Source: an uncultured Acidobacteriota bacterium (GTDB lineage Bacteria; Acidobacteriota; Terriglobia; Bryobacterales; Bryobacteraceae). From it: 64,000 nt of DNA. The stretch is from NCBI GenBank assembly GCA_902826685.1, contig CADEFT010000002.1:276971-340970 (forward strand), given 5' to 3'. The notes under the pieces are model-generated. The model worked only from the letters and a program-made list of their open reading frames with translations, had not been told where the DNA came from and did not search any database. Of the stretch, positions 57,586 to 64,000 are shown one piece after another. A program made the translations under genes and the position numbers. Numbering within the stretch: the stretch's first letter is position 1; every line of letters starts with the position of its first letter.

Positions 57586-58164
57586 TTATGACGATTGTAG
57601 CGGATGGCGGCCATCCCACCGGCTGGCGCCGTCGGCGGGCAGGCCCAACAGGTCGAGGATGCGGTCGACGCTGAAGTCGACCAGCTCCATCACCGACTTC
57701 GGTTGATGGTAGAAGCCGGGGATCGGCGGCGCCACGATGGCTCCCATTTCGGTCAGCGCTGTCATGGTGCGCAGGTGCCCCAGGTGAAACGGCGTTTCCC
57801 GCACCAAGAGAATCAGCTTGCGCCGTTCTTTCAAAGTGACATCGGCGGCGCGTACCAGCAGGTTCGAACTGATGCCATGCGCGATGGCCGACATGGTTTG
57901 AATCGAACAGGGGGCCACCACCATGCCCGAAGTCAGAAACGAACCGCTCGCCAGCCGGCCGCCAATATCCTCGACCGGATAGCTGTGATGAGCCAGCGCC
58001 CGGATCTCGGCCTGCTTCTTTCCCGTTTCCAGATAGGCCGTGCGCTCACCGGAACGCGTGAGAACCAGGTGAATTTCCACGTCCGGGCGGGCGCGCAGTT
58101 TTTCCATCAACCGTAATCCATAGATGGATCCGCTTGCGCCCGAGATGCCTACCACAATTTTCAA
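57586..58164 (-). CDS. ubiX: UbiX-family flavin prenyltransferase
   Basis: 192 residues. GISGASGSIYGLRLMEKL binds the flavin phosphate. FLTSGMVVAPCSIQTMSAIAHGISSNLLVRAADVTLKERRKLILLVRETPFHLGHLRTM and the FYHQPKSVMELVDFSVDRILDLLGL ending are diagnostic. It attaches a dimethylallyl group to FMN, making the cofactor for UbiD-type decarboxylases. No ubiD is adjacent. It is followed 2 bases later by the coiled-coil protein gene and is divergent from the HTH regulator. Confidence 0.95.
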   Translation of the reverse strand: MKIVVGISGASGSIYGLRLMEKLRARPDVEIHLVLTRSGERTAYLETGKKQAEIRALAHHSYPVEDIGGRLASGSFLTSGMVVAPCSIQTMSAIAHGISSNLLVRAADVTLKERRKLILLVRETPFHLGHLRTMTALTEMGAIVAPPIPGFYHQPKSVMELVDFSVDRILDLLGLPADGASRWDGRHPLQSS

Positions 58165-58187
58165 AATTCGCCTCCTCTATGGAATTC

Positions 58188-58205
58188 TGTTCCGAATTCA
58201 GAACA
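58188..58205. promoter_or_regulatory. Palindromic site in the ubiX/regulator intergenic region
   Basis: TGTTC-n8-GAACA is a perfect inverted repeat lying 24 bases ahead of ubiX and overlapped by TTCTG-n9-CAGAA; GAATTC occurs twice 12 bases apart (58182, 58194). This is a plausible operator for the adjacent S24-like regulator, or for LexA; which one is not decided. Confidence 0.45.
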
Positions 58206-58222
58206 AACATCGGAAACCGCTC

Positions 58223-58251
58223 TTGCCCTTATTTCGCCGCATAGCTATAAT
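58223..58251 (+). promoter_or_regulatory. Putative promoter of the HTH/S24-like regulator
   Basis: TTGCCC (58223-58228) and TATAAT (58246-58251) lie 17 bases apart, with a consensus -10. The predicted transcript would carry a leader of about 170 bases before the start at 58427, including a GC-rich hairpin-prone stretch near 58395-58413. Confidence 0.65.
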
Positions 58252-58426
58252 CCAGTCAACCATGATTTCGAGGTTGTAGAAACCTTGTTGTGGATAAGAA
58301 TTGCCGTTTGAGCTTTTGGCTTCCTCGTATCTTTGGACCCGAGCGCGCGGTCTGGTTACTGAATCGGGAAGTTTGCGTGGCCCGCACCTCGACCGGGTCT
58401 AGCCCTAGCCGGGAGGAGATCATAGC

Positions 58427-59215
58427 ATGGAGGATGCCGGACAGAAACTCAAACGTGTCCGAGAGCGGCTTGGTCTGCGTTACCGCGACGTGGAACTGGC
58501 CAGCGTACGGATCGCCGAACGTCACAATAACGACGAATTTACCCTTGGGCTCAGCCGTTTAGCCGACATCGAAAACAAGGGAACGATTCCCACTTTATAC
58601 CGCCTGTATTCGCTTTGTGCCATCTACCGGCTCGATCCGGCCGAGGTTCTGGCCTGGTACGGCGCGGACCTGGCGAACCTGCCCGCCGATGCCGCCGCCC
58701 TGGAGCTCACCCGCACCCATACGGTGGAGTTCGGCGCGGCGGCCTATGGCAATGTGCGGGTCCCCATTTCGCTCGACCCCGGCTTCGATATTCGCAAGAC
58801 CAGCTACCTCAGCCGGATGATTCAGCGATGGGGACGGTTGCCACTGCTTCTGCTCGACAACCTGAACCCCGAGCAGCACCGCTACGCGTTTATCGGTACC
58901 GACGACTGGTTCATGTACCCGATTCTGCAGCCGGGCTCGCTCGTGCTGATCGACGAAAGCCGCAACAAGATCGTCGACTCGGGCTGGAACAACGAGTATG
59001 AACGGCCCATCTATTTTCTGGAACATCGCGACGGCCACTGCTGCGCCTGGTGCAGTGAATCGGGTGGCCAGATCATTCTGCAGCCGCATCCGGCGGCCAT
59101 GTGCTCGCCCGAAGTCCGGTTGGCGAGTGAAGTGGATATTCTCGGACAGGTGACCGGAGTCGCTACTCGTCTGGATCAGGCGAAGAGACGCCGTGCTCGA
59201 GCCGCATCAGCGTGA
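58427..59215 (+). CDS. HTH transcriptional regulator with S24/LexA-like C-terminal domain
   Basis: 262 residues from an ATG with gggaggag 12 bases ahead. The N-terminal XRE-type HTH (KLKRVRERLGLRYRDVELASVRIAERH through RLADIENKGTIPTLYRLYSLCAIYRLDPAEVL) is followed by a segment resembling the S24 beta-domain (DDWFMYPILQPGSLVLIDESRNKIV and RPIYFLEHRDGHCCAWCSESGGQIILQPHP). The serine-lysine pair of LexA-type autoproteases cannot be confirmed, so this may be a non-cleaving sensor. It is divergent from ubiX with a palindrome between them. The 3' end overlaps the convergent gene by 53 bases. Confidence 0.75.
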   Translation: MEDAGQKLKRVRERLGLRYRDVELASVRIAERHNNDEFTLGLSRLADIENKGTIPTLYRLYSLCAIYRLDPAEVLAWYGADLANLPADAAALELTRTHTVEFGAAAYGNVRVPISLDPGFDIRKTSYLSRMIQRWGRLPLLLLDNLNPEQHRYAFIGTDDWFMYPILQPGSLVLIDESRNKIVDSGWNNEYERPIYFLEHRDGHCCAWCSESGGQIILQPHPAAMCSPEVRLASEVDILGQVTGVATRLDQAKRRRARAASA

Positions 59216-59657
59216 GCAGGGTTTCGAGGTCGTTGACGAAAAGTTGCCGTTCCACCGACCGGATGGAATCCGGGGGCAGGGAAGCATAGGATTTGAGGCG
59301 CCACCAGGTAGCCAAAACCTGCGTTCTTTGGGCGTCCAGCGAAGAAAAATAGAGGTCGAGATCTTCCCGCTGCTGCTCTAATCCGAAATCGAGCCAGTGA
59401 GCGAAAGCCTCTTCATGGCTGGACCGGAGCGCATCGTTGGCCGATGGCTCACCGAACACAGCGCTGAGACCGTGGTGCTGGTAATCGCCCGAATTGGGAT
59501 CGCGCAGCCCCGCCAGATACGCCAGTTTTCCAAACTGGGATGGAATCTGCGACAGCGTCTGCCGCCACAGGTCGGCTGCCGCGGAGCGCGGGAACTTCTC
59601 CCTCGGCTTGACAACGGGCTCAGGCGGCAATCGAACCACTCCCCCTTCTTTGTCCAT
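59163..59657 (-). CDS. Hypothetical protein
   Basis: 164 residues. It is predicted mostly helical and acidic (DALRSSHEEAFAHWLDFGLEQQREDLDLYFSSLDAQRTQVLATWWRLKSYASLPPDSIRSVERQLFVNDLETLLTLMRLEHG), with no membrane segment or signal. No family is recognised. Codon use looks coding and the frame is open through a region where the other frames are broken. It is convergent with the HTH regulator gene and overlaps its end by 53 bases. Confidence 0.6.
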   Translation of the reverse strand: MDKEGGVVRLPPEPVVKPREKFPRSAAADLWRQTLSQIPSQFGKLAYLAGLRDPNSGDYQHHGLSAVFGEPSANDALRSSHEEAFAHWLDFGLEQQREDLDLYFSSLDAQRTQVLATWWRLKSYASLPPDSIRSVERQLFVNDLETLLTLMRLEHGVSSPDPDE

Positions 59658-59859
59658 GATACTGCGCTTGCGGCCCTCGCCCCATTGGCAAGTATGGGCT
59701 TACACCCTCTTGCGGGGCTTATCGGCCGCCGGTTGTTCTGAAAATCGAAAACTTCCAGCAGATTTGAGCGTTGTGGAGGGCTTGGACCTACTATGGCCGT
59801 GTGGCGGTTACCTCACGCCGCCGTTTAAAAGTCGCTCGAACAATAGGAGAAACATACAA

Positions 59860-59979
59860 ATGGTTAAGAAAATGCTGGCCCTCGCCCTTCTCGCTCTTTC
59901 CGCCGCCTCGTTGGTCGCGATCGACATTCCGCCGCCGGATTGCTTCCCCTGCGCGCACTCCACCTCCGTCAGCCGATAA
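59860..59979 (+). CDS. 39-residue secreted peptide
   Basis: A short gene with a good aggaga site about 10 bases ahead of its ATG. The peptide has a textbook signal (MVKKMLALALLALSAASLVA) and a mature part of 19-20 residues, IDIPPPDCFPCAHSTSVSR, with two cysteines in CxxC spacing. No family is recognised. It lies upstream of a seven-helix membrane protein gene in the same direction. Being short, it could be spurious, but the ribosome site and signal argue that it is real. Confidence 0.5.
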   Translation: MVKKMLALALLALSAASLVAIDIPPPDCFPCAHSTSVSR

Positions 59980-60078
59980 GACCACTGGACGAAGTTCATA
60001 AGGTCGTCCCCACCCAGGCGGTTCCGGCAAGGGGCCGCCGGGGTGGTAGAATTTCCGGAAGGGTTCGGAACGGCCCAG

Positions 60079-60843
60079 ATGACGTCAGTTCAGATTGGTT
60101 CGATCCTCAGCTTAGTTCTGTGCGCGACGGTGCTTTGGCGGCTCGTGCGAAACGGGCTTTATATCAGGTATCCCTACTTCTGCGCGTTTTTGGTCCTGTC
60201 CGTCATCCGTCTGATCCTCTTTCAACTCCCCTTCAACCGCCATCAGTACGCAATCGTATGGCTCACCACGGAAGCTCTGGTTTGGATCTTTTACGTGCTG
60301 ATTCTTCTCGAATTGTATACGTTGGTGCTGAGCCGCTACAAGGGAATTCAATCGTTAAGCCGCTGGATTTTTCATGGCTCGATGGCATTGGCCCTGGCGG
60401 TGGCGGCGATCAGTCTCTACCCCCGCTTCGGTTCCGGGGGGCCGAACGATTTCCTGATGGTTTTCATGATCGCCGAAAGAGGCATTCTTAGCGCTCTGGC
60501 CGTCATGACGTTGCTGATGACCGCCTTTCTAACGTGGTTTCCTGTCCCCCTGCCGCGCAACGTTATCTTACATTCGATTCTTTTTGCTTTCTATTTTTTC
60601 TCAAAGGCAGCCGCCCTGCTGGTACGGAACATGCTCGGCCATGAAGGAGCCAAGGCCGTCACGAATCTTGGTATTCTGGCCGTTGGCGCCGTCTGTATGG
60701 TGTTGTGGGCTTGGCTTTTAACGCCAGCGGGAGAGGTAGTGGAAGCGCGCGTGGGTCATCGTTGGAACGAGGACGAGGAAGAGAAGCTGCTCGACCAACT
60801 GAAGAGCATCAACTCCAGTCTCAGCCGTAGTGCCCAGGGATAA
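60079..60843 (+). CDS. Seven-helix membrane protein of unknown function
   Basis: 254 residues from the ATG at 60079; a GTG 12 codons earlier is in frame. About seven hydrophobic helices (near 3-21, 31-49, 55-80, 95-112, 125-150, 158-178, 188-212) are followed by an acidic and basic cytoplasmic tail of about 40 residues (HRWNEDEEEKLLDQLKSINSSLSR). No family is recognised, and there are no obvious enzyme motifs. GC content is lower than average. It may be cotranscribed with the small secreted peptide gene upstream. Confidence 0.6.
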   Translation: MTSVQIGSILSLVLCATVLWRLVRNGLYIRYPYFCAFLVLSVIRLILFQLPFNRHQYAIVWLTTEALVWIFYVLILLELYTLVLSRYKGIQSLSRWIFHGSMALALAVAAISLYPRFGSGGPNDFLMVFMIAERGILSALAVMTLLMTAFLTWFPVPLPRNVILHSILFAFYFFSKAAALLVRNMLGHEGAKAVTNLGILAVGAVCMVLWAWLLTPAGEVVEARVGHRWNEDEEEKLLDQLKSINSSLSRSAQG

Positions 60844-60889
60844 TCCCCTCCTAATTTTTCATTTATCCCTCAAATCGGAAAATTGCGCA

Positions 60890-60918
60890 TTGCATTTCCA
60901 TCGCCCCTGGGATATTCT
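60890..60918 (+). promoter_or_regulatory. Putative promoter of the single-helix membrane protein gene
   Basis: TTGCAT (60890-60895) and TATTCT (60913-60918) with a 17-base spacer in an AT-rich gap, 37 bases ahead of the start codon. Confidence 0.6.
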
Positions 60919-60954
60919 TTGGCCAAGGTTACTCATCGGAAAGGATAGCGAGTG

Positions 60955-61485
60955 ATGTCAAACCAGATGCTGCTGGCCGGAGTCATGGTGACCGGCGCGG
61001 TATTTTTTCTGCTCTTGGGGTACATGGGCGCCCAGCTTCTTTCTCACCGTAAAGGAAGTGGGGCGCGAGCCGAAGCCAGGCCCATGCGACTTCGACCGGC
61101 AATGCGATTATTTAACGAGGCGGATTTCGAGTACCTCGAACGCCAGCCGGGCTACCGGCCGGAAATCGGGCGCAAGCTGCGAGCCGAGCGGGCGCGGATC
61201 TTCAAATCCTATTTAAGCCAAATGGCCCGGGAATTCGCGCGGCTTCACCATTCGCTGCGCGTCCTGACAATCGAGGCGGGCGCGGACCGGCCCGAAGTCA
61301 GCCGGGCGCTGCTCGAACAGCAGATGCTGTTTTCCATGTACATGGCCAAGGCGCGCATGCGCGTGGCGCTCTTCCAGCTCGGCGTCAAGCCCATGGAGGT
61401 GCAGGGCCTGGTGGAGATGCTCGACCGTATGCAAAATCAGGTCAATCAGCTCTCCAAGCCCGTGGCGGCGGGCGTGGCGGCCTGA
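60955..61485 (+). CDS. Single-helix membrane protein of unknown function
   Basis: 176 residues from the ATG at 60955; a GTG directly before it is the alternative. One N-terminal membrane helix (MLLAGVMVTGAVFFLLLGYMGAQLL) is followed by a basic, helical cytoplasmic part: FNEADFEYLERQPGYRPEIGRKLRAERARIFKSYLSQMAREFARLHHSLRVL, through MLDRMQNQVNQLSKPV. No family is recognised. It has its own promoter and a strong terminator, so it is a monocistronic unit. Confidence 0.65.
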   Translation: MSNQMLLAGVMVTGAVFFLLLGYMGAQLLSHRKGSGARAEARPMRLRPAMRLFNEADFEYLERQPGYRPEIGRKLRAERARIFKSYLSQMAREFARLHHSLRVLTIEAGADRPEVSRALLEQQMLFSMYMAKARMRVALFQLGVKPMEVQGLVEMLDRMQNQVNQLSKPVAAGVAA

Positions 61486-61537
61486 TCTTGTCCGATGCCG
61501 CCCTAAAAAGCGGCCAATCCTCCGGTTCCGGTCACTC

Positions 61538-61572
61538 GCGGGACGGGCTCCTCATGGGCCCGTCCCGCTTTT
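61538..61572 (+). terminator. Rho-independent terminator
   Basis: An 11-bp perfect stem (gcgggacgggc / gcccgtcccgc) with a 9-base loop, followed by tttt and a second ttttt nine bases on. It lies 52 bases past the stop of the single-helix protein gene. Confidence 0.92.
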
Positions 61573-61683
61573 GCCGTTTTTCCCCTTGCCCGCTTTTCCC
61601 AGCCTTTCTTTCTCGCTTTGCCTTCGCCGACGAAGGTAACATAGGGAGTTGCGGCCGCAAGGCCTCCTAGGAGAGACAGACTT

Positions 61684-62676
61684 TTGCCAAGAGCCAAAAT
61701 AAGCTCGCTGGGCTGCTATGTGCCGCCCGGCATCCTCACCAACGCCGACCTGGAACGGATGGTGGAAACGACAGACGACTGGATCGTCGAGCGGACCGGA
61801 ATCAAAGAGCGCCACATCGCCGCCGAAAACATGGCGACTTCCGACATGGCCGTCGAAGCCGCCTTGAAAGCGTTGGAACGGCGAGGCGCGCCGGCCTCAT
61901 CGGTGGAGGCGATCATTCTCTGCACCGTCACTCCCGACATGTTCTTCCCTTCCACCGCTTGCCTGGTTCAGAACCGCATCGGCGCCACTCAGGCCTGGGG
62001 ATTCGATCTGGTCGCCGCCTGTTCCGGTTTCGTCTACGGCATCACCACCGCGGCCCACCTGGTGGCGGCGGGCACGCACAAACGCGTATTGGTGATCGGC
62101 TCCGATACGATGTCGCGGATCATCAACTACAAGGACCGCGCCACCTGCGTCCTGTTCGGCGACGGCGCGGGCGCGATGGTGATCGAGGCCGCCGGGGAAG
62201 GCGAAGACGTGGGCTTCATCGACTTCCTTAACGAGATCGACGGCTCCGGCGGGGACTATCTGAAAATGCCCGCCGGCGGGAGCCGCATGCCGGCCAGCGC
62301 CGAGACCATTCAAAAGGAATTGCACTTTGTGCACCAGGATGGCCAGCAGGTTTTCCGCTACGCGGTAAAGAAAATGCACGACGTCTGTGCCAATCTGCTC
62401 GAGCGCAATCATCTGACTCCCGCCGATGTGGCGATGCTGATTCCCCATCAGGCCAACCGGCGGATCGTCGTGGCGGCCACCGAGAGGCTCGGCATTCCGA
62501 TCGAGCGGGTGTCGATCAACATTCACAAATACGGCAACACGACGGCCGCCACGATCCCCCTCGCCACCCAGGATGCGCTGAGCGACGGCCGCCTGAAGAA
62601 AGGCGATCTGGTACTGTTTGCCGCCGTGGGCGCCGGCTTCACCGTGGGCGCCAATCTGTGGCGCTGGGGCTATTGA
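61684..62676 (+). CDS. fabH: Beta-ketoacyl-ACP synthase III
   Basis: 330 residues from a TTG with aggagag 8 bases ahead. Motifs are TTDDWIVERTGIKERHIA, catalytic C113 in FDLVAACSGFVYGI, His in MLIPHQANRRIV and Asn in NIHKYGNTTAATIPLA, ending in GAGFTVGANLWRW. It starts fatty acid chains by condensing acetyl-CoA, or a branched primer, with malonyl-ACP. It is followed after 2 bases by rfbD, an unusual partner with no shared pathway evident. Confidence 0.96.
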   Translation: MPRAKISSLGCYVPPGILTNADLERMVETTDDWIVERTGIKERHIAAENMATSDMAVEAALKALERRGAPASSVEAIILCTVTPDMFFPSTACLVQNRIGATQAWGFDLVAACSGFVYGITTAAHLVAAGTHKRVLVIGSDTMSRIINYKDRATCVLFGDGAGAMVIEAAGEGEDVGFIDFLNEIDGSGGDYLKMPAGGSRMPASAETIQKELHFVHQDGQQVFRYAVKKMHDVCANLLERNHLTPADVAMLIPHQANRRIVVAATERLGIPIERVSINIHKYGNTTAATIPLATQDALSDGRLKKGDLVLFAAVGAGFTVGANLWRWGY

Positions 62677-62678
62677 GA

Positions 62679-63563
62679 ATGAACCCGAAAGTTCTGGTTG
62701 CCGGAAGCGGCGGACAGTTGGGCGTGGAACTGGTGCGCGAATTCTCCCGCCGCGGTTACCAGGTGACGGGCTTCAATCGCGAAGGGCTCGATATCACCGA
62801 CCCGGCCAAGGTGGAACAGGCCGTCGCCGCCCTCGATCCCGGGCTGGTGATCAACTCGGCGGCCTACAACATGGTGGACGTGGCCGAGCGCGAGCCCGCG
62901 GCCGCTTATCAGATCAACGCGCTGGCGGTGCGGAATCTGGCGCTGGCGTGCCGGCAGAACGATTCGCGGCTGGTGCATTTCTCGACCGATTACGTGTTCG
63001 ATGGAACCAAGGGGACGCCTTACACCGAAGACGACAAGCCGCACCCGCTCGGGGCCTACGCGGTTTCCAAGTACGCCGGCGAGCTTTATGCGCAGGCCTA
63101 TCTGGACAATGCGCTGATCATCCGCTGCTCCGGCGTATTCGGCCCGGGAGGTCTGAATACGGCCCGCGGCAACTTCGTCGAGCTGATGTTGCGGCTCGCC
63201 TCGGGCGGTCAACCCATCAAGGTCGTAGAAGATCATTTCGCCTCGCCAACCTATGCGCCGGTCCTGGCCGCGCGCACCGCCGATCTGGTGGAGCGCCAGG
63301 CTTCGGGCGTCTTCCACGGTGGCGGCGGCACGGCGATTTCATGGTTCGAATACGCGCGGCTGATCTTCGCGGCCGCGGGCCTCGCTCCGGAATTGAAGCC
63401 GACCAACGAGCGGGAGTATCGCACGGCGGCGCGGCGGCCGAAGTTTTCGGCTCTCGACAACAGGCGGATGGCGGAAGCCGGCGTGGAGCCGTTTCCAACG
63501 CTGGAGGCGGCGGTGAGGAGCTACATGCAGCTTCGCGAGCGCTACACGGCGGCCAAGCCGTAG
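62679..63563 (+). CDS. rfbD: dTDP-4-dehydrorhamnose reductase
   Basis: 294 residues from the ATG at 62679. A Rossmann fold with KVLVAGSGGQLGVELVREF and INSAAYNMVDVAEREPAAAYQINALAVRNLA is followed by HFSTDYVFDGTKGTPYTEDDKPHPLGAYAVSKYAGE (the YxxxK pair) and IRCSGVFGPGG. It makes dTDP-L-rhamnose with NADPH in the last step. The other rhamnose genes (rfbA, B, C) are not next to it on this side. A repeat array begins 43 bases after its stop. Confidence 0.92.
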   Translation: MNPKVLVAGSGGQLGVELVREFSRRGYQVTGFNREGLDITDPAKVEQAVAALDPGLVINSAAYNMVDVAEREPAAAYQINALAVRNLALACRQNDSRLVHFSTDYVFDGTKGTPYTEDDKPHPLGAYAVSKYAGELYAQAYLDNALIIRCSGVFGPGGLNTARGNFVELMLRLASGGQPIKVVEDHFASPTYAPVLAARTADLVERQASGVFHGGGGTAISWFEYARLIFAAAGLAPELKPTNEREYRTAARRPKFSALDNRRMAEAGVEPFPTLEAAVRSYMQLRERYTAAKP

Positions 63564-63606
63564 CCTAACGCGGCGCATCCGGCCGACCGCCCAAACGCAG
63601 GCTGCC

Positions 63607-64000
63607 GGCCGCCGATGTTGTGTGGCAACGGCGCACGAACCGGAAGATTACGAAGCGGCGATCCCGCAGAGACCTCCAGACCCGCCTGGCCGCCGATGTT
63701 TGTGCGAGGCAACGGCGCACGAAACCGGAACACTACGACGCGGCGATCTCACAGAGATCCCCAGACCCGCCGGCCGCCGATGTTGTGATGGTATCGAGGG
63801 GCCAGCGCCCGAACCGGAGATTTCGAGGCGGTGGTCTCACAGAGATCCCCAGAACTGTCGGCCGCCGATGTCGCGCGGCGGGTATCGAGGCACGCGCGGG
63901 AACATATCGACGCGGTGATCGCATAGAATCCCCAGACCCGGCGGTCGCCGATGTTGTGATGGTATCGAGGGGCCAGCGCCCGAACCGGAGATTTCGAGGC
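63607..64000. repeat. Array of degenerate tandem repeats, 81-88 base period
   Basis: The block ggccgccgatgt starts at 63607, 63688, 63772, 63860 and, with one change, 63943, giving periods of 81, 84, 88 and 83 bases. Each unit also carries a variant of gaaccggagatttcgaggcg and ctcacagagatccccagaccc. Copies 3 and 5 are almost identical over about 55 bases, while the others differ by small indels and substitutions. The array runs off the window edge. There are no unique spacers, so it is not CRISPR. No gene was recognised in it. Confidence 0.85.

Noticed and set aside
58188..58205. Firm call of a LexA box
   Set aside because: The arms fit GTTC/GAAC but with an 8-base centre; the LexA site of this lineage is not known to me, so it is listed only as a palindrome.
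63607..64000. Possible CRISPR array
   Set aside because: The units vary throughout, there are no constant repeats with unique spacers, and no cas genes are present.

Overview
The window reads as a high-GC chromosome segment from an Acidobacteriota bacterium, most likely of the Solibacter/Bryobacterales group. The pointers are a very large TonB-dependent receptor with an N-terminal carboxypeptidase-regulatory domain, secreted proteins of a type typical of that group, an NrfHA nitrite reductase, PIN/RelE/HicA toxin modules scattered among housekeeping genes, and an RNA polymerase beta subunit carrying a zinc-ribbon insertion. This placement is inferred from protein style; no rRNA or tRNA gene was seen.

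Layout. Positions 1-3094: the start of a secreted choice-of-anchor-L-like protein (cut by the window edge), then a partial tad pilus set (cpaB, tadB, tadC). Positions 3100-6500: an Mrp-type ATPase that lacks the usual CxxC, a 570-base array of decayed repeats, and a secreted alpha/beta-hydrolase-like protein whose 3' end is the evident parent of those repeats. Positions 6569-18354: a secreted protein, then the rplA-rplJ-rplL-rpoB-rpoC unit with an L1-binding leader at the front and a clear terminator at the end. Positions 18392-25242: a vapBC module, then glutamate synthase (gltB, gltD). Positions 25338-34132: a TonB receptor, a seven-heme TPR cytochrome with a DinB-like gene, an MFS transporter with a creatininase-family hydrolase, and two tandem Uma2 genes. 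Positions 34177-39826: secA, a membrane-anchored protein, and nrfHA. Positions 39868-43332: a HOGA-like aldolase and an F0 ATP synthase set (atpE, atpB, atpI) headed by a hemD-atpZ fusion. Positions 43360-47342: a ParE/ParD-like module, an M28 peptidase, a DUF547 protein and a class III aminotransferase. Positions 47406-52692: accD, a D-aminoacylase-like amidohydrolase and an ABC-F ATPase in one coupled string, a small Cys-rich protein, then hicBA. Positions 52724-58164: lpdA-lipB-E2 (lipoate-dependent dehydrogenase parts), a coiled-coil exported protein and ubiX. Positions 58223-61572: an HTH/S24-like regulator and a set of small lineage-type membrane or secreted proteins. Positions 61684-63563: fabH and rfbD. 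Positions 63607-64000: a second array of decayed tandem repeats running off the window.

The genes are packed tightly. Many neighbours overlap by 4 bases (ATGA/GTGA), several convergent pairs overlap at their stops, and one divergent pair shares a CATG start. The most notable observations are the RpoC-like zinc ribbon inside RpoB, the repeat array derived from a neighbouring gene's 3' end, the HemD-AtpZ fusion, the Mrp protein without its Fe-S cysteines, and the L1 leader in front of an rplA that has no rplK beside it.
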